Source: Sorangium cellulosum (GTDB taxonomy: Bacteria; Myxococcota_A; Polyangia; Polyangiales; Polyangiaceae). Taken from it: a DNA stretch of 64,000 bases. Where the stretch lies: the NCBI RefSeq assembly GCF_002950945.1, contig NZ_CP012673.1, positions 6,462,501 to 6,526,500 of the forward strand, read 5' to 3'. Below, in pieces: positions 61,356-64,000 of this stretch (its first letter is position 1; each line of letters starts with the position of its first letter). The translations under genes and the position numbers were made by a program. The notes below the pieces were generated by a model. It worked only from the letters and a program-made list of their open reading frames with translations. It was not told the DNA's origin and did not search any database.

Positions 61356-61775
61356 ATGTCTCGCCTCACCGCTCTCTTCCTCGTCATTGCTCTCCCTGGC
61401 TGCGGCGGGGCCGCACGTGAGCCCGAGCCGGTCGACCCCAAGCCGGCGCCGGTCGCGACCCAGCCCGAGCCCGAGCCCGAGCCGCCGCTCGACGACGCGC
61501 CGATGCTCGACGTGACCTCGGCGCAGCCGACGGAGGTCCTGCTGGACGGCAAGCCCATCGGGACGACGCCGATCACCGGCCGCAAGGTCGCGCCGGGGTC
61601 GCACGAGGTGACCTTCGTGGACCCGGAGCGCGGCAACCGGACCATGATGGTCACCCTTGAGCCCGGCGACGCGAAGACGGTCCAGTCGGACCCGCCACCT
61701 TCCATCGTGGAGATGGGCGGCGGCGACAAGGACAAGGACAAGGACAAGGACAAGGAAGGCGATAAGAAGAAGTAG
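61356..61775 (+). CDS. PEGA-domain lipoprotein
   Basis: 139 residues with lipobox VIALPGC. A Pro/Glu-rich linker with EPEPEPEPP-like repeats leads to one PEGA domain (about 50-105; VTSAQPTEVLLDGKPIGTTP, APGSHEVTFVDPERGNRT). The end is a run of Asp-Lys pairs (GDKDKDKDKDKEGDKKK), encoded by a gacaag repeat at DNA level around 61724-61762. It starts divergently from the kinase 124 bases away. Probable role: outer-membrane or periplasmic anchoring to the cell wall or surface polysaccharide. Confidence 0.85.
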   Translation: MSRLTALFLVIALPGCGGAAREPEPVDPKPAPVATQPEPEPEPPLDDAPMLDVTSAQPTEVLLDGKPIGTTPITGRKVAPGSHEVTFVDPERGNRTMMVTLEPGDAKTVQSDPPPSIVEMGGGDKDKDKDKDKEGDKKK

Positions 61776-61844
61776 CCGCCGCGCCTGCGCTGGCGCCCCT
61801 GTCCGGACGTGCAAAGCTCCGCCGCGGTCGACAAGGAGGTCTCC

Positions 61845-62924
61845 GTGGCAAGCTTGTTCGAGTCGTTTCGCTTGAAGGACGTCACGCTGCGCAATCGCGT
61901 GGTCGTCTCGCCGATGTGCCAGTACTCCTCTGTGAACGGGTATGCCACCGACTGGCACCTCGTTCATCTGGGCTCGATGGCGAGGGGTGGAGTCGGTCTC
62001 GCCATCGCCGAGGCGACGGCGGTGTCCCCGGAGGGCCGCATCAGCCCGCGGGACGCCGGGCTGTGGGAAGATGGGCAGATCGAGCCCCTCAAGCGGATCG
62101 TCGCGTTCGTCAAGGAGCAGGGCGCGGTCCCGGGGATCCAGCTCGCCCACGCCGGGAGGAAGGCGAGCGCGAACCGCCCCTGGGAGGGCGACGATCACCT
62201 CACGCGGGAGGAGGGCGCCTGGGAGACGCTGGCGCCCTCGGCGAAGGCGTTCGGCGCGAACCTCCCCCAGGTGCCGAAGGAGATGTCGAGGGCCGATATC
62301 GCGCGGGTGAGGGGCGATTTCGTCGCCGCGGCCCGCCGGGCCGTGGAAGCAGGGTATGAGTGGCTCGAGCTGCATTACGCGCACGGCTACCTGGCGCACA
62401 GCTTCTACTCGCCGCTCTCGAACGCGCGCACCGACGAGTATGGCGGGAGCTTCGAGAACCGGACCCGCTTCCTGGTCGAGACGTTCGAGGCGGTGCGGGA
62501 GGTCTGGCCGGAGCGCCTGCCGCTCACCGTCCGGCTCTCGATCACGGACTGGGTGGACGGCGGCGTCACGGTCGAGGAGTCGATCGAGCTGACGAGGCGG
62601 CTCAAGGCGTCCGGCCTCGACCTGCTCGACGTGAGCCACGGCTTCGTGGTGCCTGACGGCAAGATCCCGTGGGGCCCAGGCTTTTTGCTCCCGCACGCGG
62701 GGCGCGTCCGCAAGGAGGCGGGCGTCCCGGTCGCCGGCGGCTGGTTCATCAACGAGCCCGAGCAGGCCGAGGCGGCGATAAAGGAAGGTCAGGCCGACCT
62801 CATCGTGCTGGCGCACGCCCTGCTGGACGATCCGCACTGGGCTTATCACGCGGCGAAGAAGCTCGGCGTCGAGCAGCCGTACAAGATACTCCCTCCGCCG
62901 TACGGTCACTGGCTGAAGCGCTGA
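61845..62924 (+). CDS. Old Yellow Enzyme family oxidoreductase, YqjM-like
   Basis: 359 residues from a GTG that has AAGGAGG five bases before it; this beats the in-frame GTG at 61809. It has the marks of the thermophilic-like (YqjM) class: SPMCQYS with the redox-modulating Cys near residue 26, the His pair in LELHYAHGYLAHSFYSPLSN, RTDEYGGSFENRTRF, and AGGWFINEPEQAE. FMN-dependent, uses NADPH to reduce activated C=C bonds of enals and enones; physiologically often a stress or detoxification enzyme. Single gene, convergent with the LysR-type gene. Confidence 0.95.
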   Translation: MASLFESFRLKDVTLRNRVVVSPMCQYSSVNGYATDWHLVHLGSMARGGVGLAIAEATAVSPEGRISPRDAGLWEDGQIEPLKRIVAFVKEQGAVPGIQLAHAGRKASANRPWEGDDHLTREEGAWETLAPSAKAFGANLPQVPKEMSRADIARVRGDFVAAARRAVEAGYEWLELHYAHGYLAHSFYSPLSNARTDEYGGSFENRTRFLVETFEAVREVWPERLPLTVRLSITDWVDGGVTVEESIELTRRLKASGLDLLDVSHGFVVPDGKIPWGPGFLLPHAGRVRKEAGVPVAGGWFINEPEQAEAAIKEGQADLIVLAHALLDDPHWAYHAAKKLGVEQPYKILPPPYGHWLKR

Positions 62925-63119
62925 GCGGTCCGCAGCGCGCTGTGCCGAGCGCGCGAAAAACGCGATGCGCCGCGCGTGCCCCGCCAAGTCCGGCGGGCAC
63001 GGTGTAGGGTCGAGGCGTGTTACCTCTTGCCGATGGACTTCATCGATGCACGGCAGAGGAGACTCCGCATCTTGCCACTGTGCTCACTCGTCGATCGTCG
63101 CGCGCGTTCGCCCCCCCGA

Positions 63120-64000
63120 TCACGGCGGCCGCTGAAGCCGGCGTGTGAGCGCCTCGACGAGAAAGTCGCGGAACGCCGCGACGCGGTGGGGCAGGTACCT
63201 CGCCGAGGGGTACACGAGGTGCAACGGCGCCCCCTGGTCCACGTGCGACGGGAGCACACGCACGAGGCGGCCCCGCGTGACCTCGCGGGCGCACAGGAAC
63301 GTCGGGAGCAGGCCGATGCCGACGCCCCCCAGCACCGCGCGCCGCGCGAAGCTGAGCTCGTCGACGGAGACGGGCCCCTCGACCTCCACCGTCTCTTCCC
63401 CCGCGGGCCCCCGCAGCGTCCACGCGGCGCGGCCGCGCGTCGCCCGGAAGAGGACGCACCTGTGGGAGGCCAGGTCGCCGACGCGCTCGGGGACCCCGGC
63501 GCGCTCGAGGTACCGAGGCGAGGCGTACAGCGCGTCCTCCACCTGCCCGATCTTCCGCGCGATGAGCGAGCCGTCGCGGAGCGGCCCGGCCCTGAGCGCC
63601 ATGTCGAAGCCTTCCTCCACGAGGTCCACGACCCGCCCCGTGAGCACGACGTCGAAGCGCACGGCCGGATGGCGCCGCACGAAGCGCGCGACCACGGGCT
63701 CGAGCATCGCGATCCCGACGTCGACGGGCGCGGTGATGCGGAGGGTGCCGCGCACCACGGCCTCCAGATCGGCGACCAGCGCGGCGGCCTCCTCGAGGCT
63801 CGCGACGCCGCGCGACGCCCGCTCGTAGAACGCCGCGCCGGCCTCCGTGAGCCGCACGCTGCGCGTCGAGCGGTGCAGGAGCCGCGCGCCGAGCGCCTCC
63901 TCGAGCAGCGCGACCGAGCGGCTGACCGAGGACTTCGGCAGCCCGAGCACCCTGGCCGCCGCGGTGAAGCCCTGCTCGTCGACGACACGCACGAAGACGG
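63120..64000 (-). CDS. LysR-family transcriptional regulator (cut by window end)
   Basis: At least 293 codons are visible; the frame runs on past position 64000, so the real start is outside. The winged helix near the N-terminus (VRVVDEQGFTAAARVLGLPK, SSVSRSVALLEEALGARLLH, RSTRSVRLTEAGAAFYERA) is typical, and the C-terminal effector domain follows (GTLRITAPVDVGIAMLEPV, AVLGGVGIGLLPTFLCARE). This is the CrgA-like branch, which often controls adjacent oxidoreductase genes. The convergent Old Yellow Enzyme gene is next to it, but the regulator's own target would lie beyond the window edge. Between the two genes (62925-63119) nothing is recognised. Confidence 0.93.
   Translation of the reverse strand, partial: VFVRVVDEQGFTAAARVLGLPKSSVSRSVALLEEALGARLLHRSTRSVRLTEAGAAFYERASRGVASLEEAAALVADLEAVVRGTLRITAPVDVGIAMLEPVVARFVRRHPAVRFDVVLTGRVVDLVEEGFDMALRAGPLRDGSLIARKIGQVEDALYASPRYLERAGVPERVGDLASHRCVLFRATRGRAAWTLRGPAGEETVEVEGPVSVDELSFARRAVLGGVGIGLLPTFLCAREVTRGRLVRVLPSHVDQGAPLHLVYPSARYLPHRVAAFRDFLVEALTRRLQRPP

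Noticed and set aside
61809..61844. Earlier GTG start for the Old Yellow Enzyme gene
   Set aside because: The GTG at 61845 has AAGGAGG at ideal spacing and begins the family-typical sequence; the upstream 12 codons contain that ribosome site.

Overview
The window is very GC-rich and gene-dense. It carries the hallmarks of a large-genome myxobacterium, most likely a Sorangium/Polyangium-type member of the Polyangiales: Ser/Thr protein kinases fused to cyclase-like, ATPase and TPR modules, several PAS-STAS (RsbR-like) sensors, many lipoproteins with Gly/Ala/Ser-rich linkers, PEGA-domain proteins, a 14-repeat kelch protein with a myxobacterial-type C-terminal anchor, and a secreted protein with seven NALTP repeats. 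This assignment is inferred from gene content only; no rRNA, tRNA or other marker gene was seen.

Layout. 0-2.4 kb: the end of an aldo/keto reductase gene, an MscS channel and a DUF1349-like protein. 2.4-6.6 kb (minus strand): a coupled four-gene operon (radical SAM enzyme, SDR, class III aminotransferase, degenerate SDR), with a divergent ABC-2 exporter at 6.7-8.5 kb. 8.7-31.6 kb: secreted and signalling genes, namely an SGNH esterase-like lipoprotein, a di-haem beta-propeller protein, two kinases, three RsbR-like STAS proteins plus an STAS fragment, a lipoprotein block (23.4-29.3 kb) and a VOC/HxlR divergent pair. 31.6-44.6 kb: AraC regulator, ClpP paralogue, HflX, kelch protein, a secreted metzincin operon and a phospholipase D. 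44.6-46.4 kb: an IS200-like/RAYT transposase between two oppositely oriented arrays of CAACCTGGGTC repeats; one array abuts a kinase gene cut off after its glycine loop. 46.6-56.3 kb (minus strand): the highlight, eleven genes joined by 1- or 4-base start/stop overlaps. 56.4-64 kb: a lipoprotein, a TPR/PEGA barrel protein, a perfect 36-bp inverted repeat, a PEGA-associated kinase, a PEGA lipoprotein, an Old Yellow Enzyme and a LysR gene cut by the window end.

Central hypothesis. The operon at 46.6-56.3 kb encodes a carrier protein, a ketosynthase with intact Cys-His-His, a partner ketosynthase that lacks the catalytic Cys (chain-length-factor-like), a hotdog dehydratase, three SDRs, a flavin nitroreductase, a small membrane protein and two tandem radical SAM enzymes. 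The radical SAM proteins have the cysteine layout of the tetraether lipid synthase (Tes)/GrsA group. This looks like a discrete type II fatty acid/polyketide-like pathway whose chain is modified by radical C-C chemistry. The operon at 2.4-6.6 kb carries paralogues of its radical SAM enzyme and of two of its SDRs plus an aminotransferase, so the two loci, 40 kb apart, probably serve one pathway or two sister pathways. The product is unknown; a membrane-spanning or cyclised acyl chain is one possibility.
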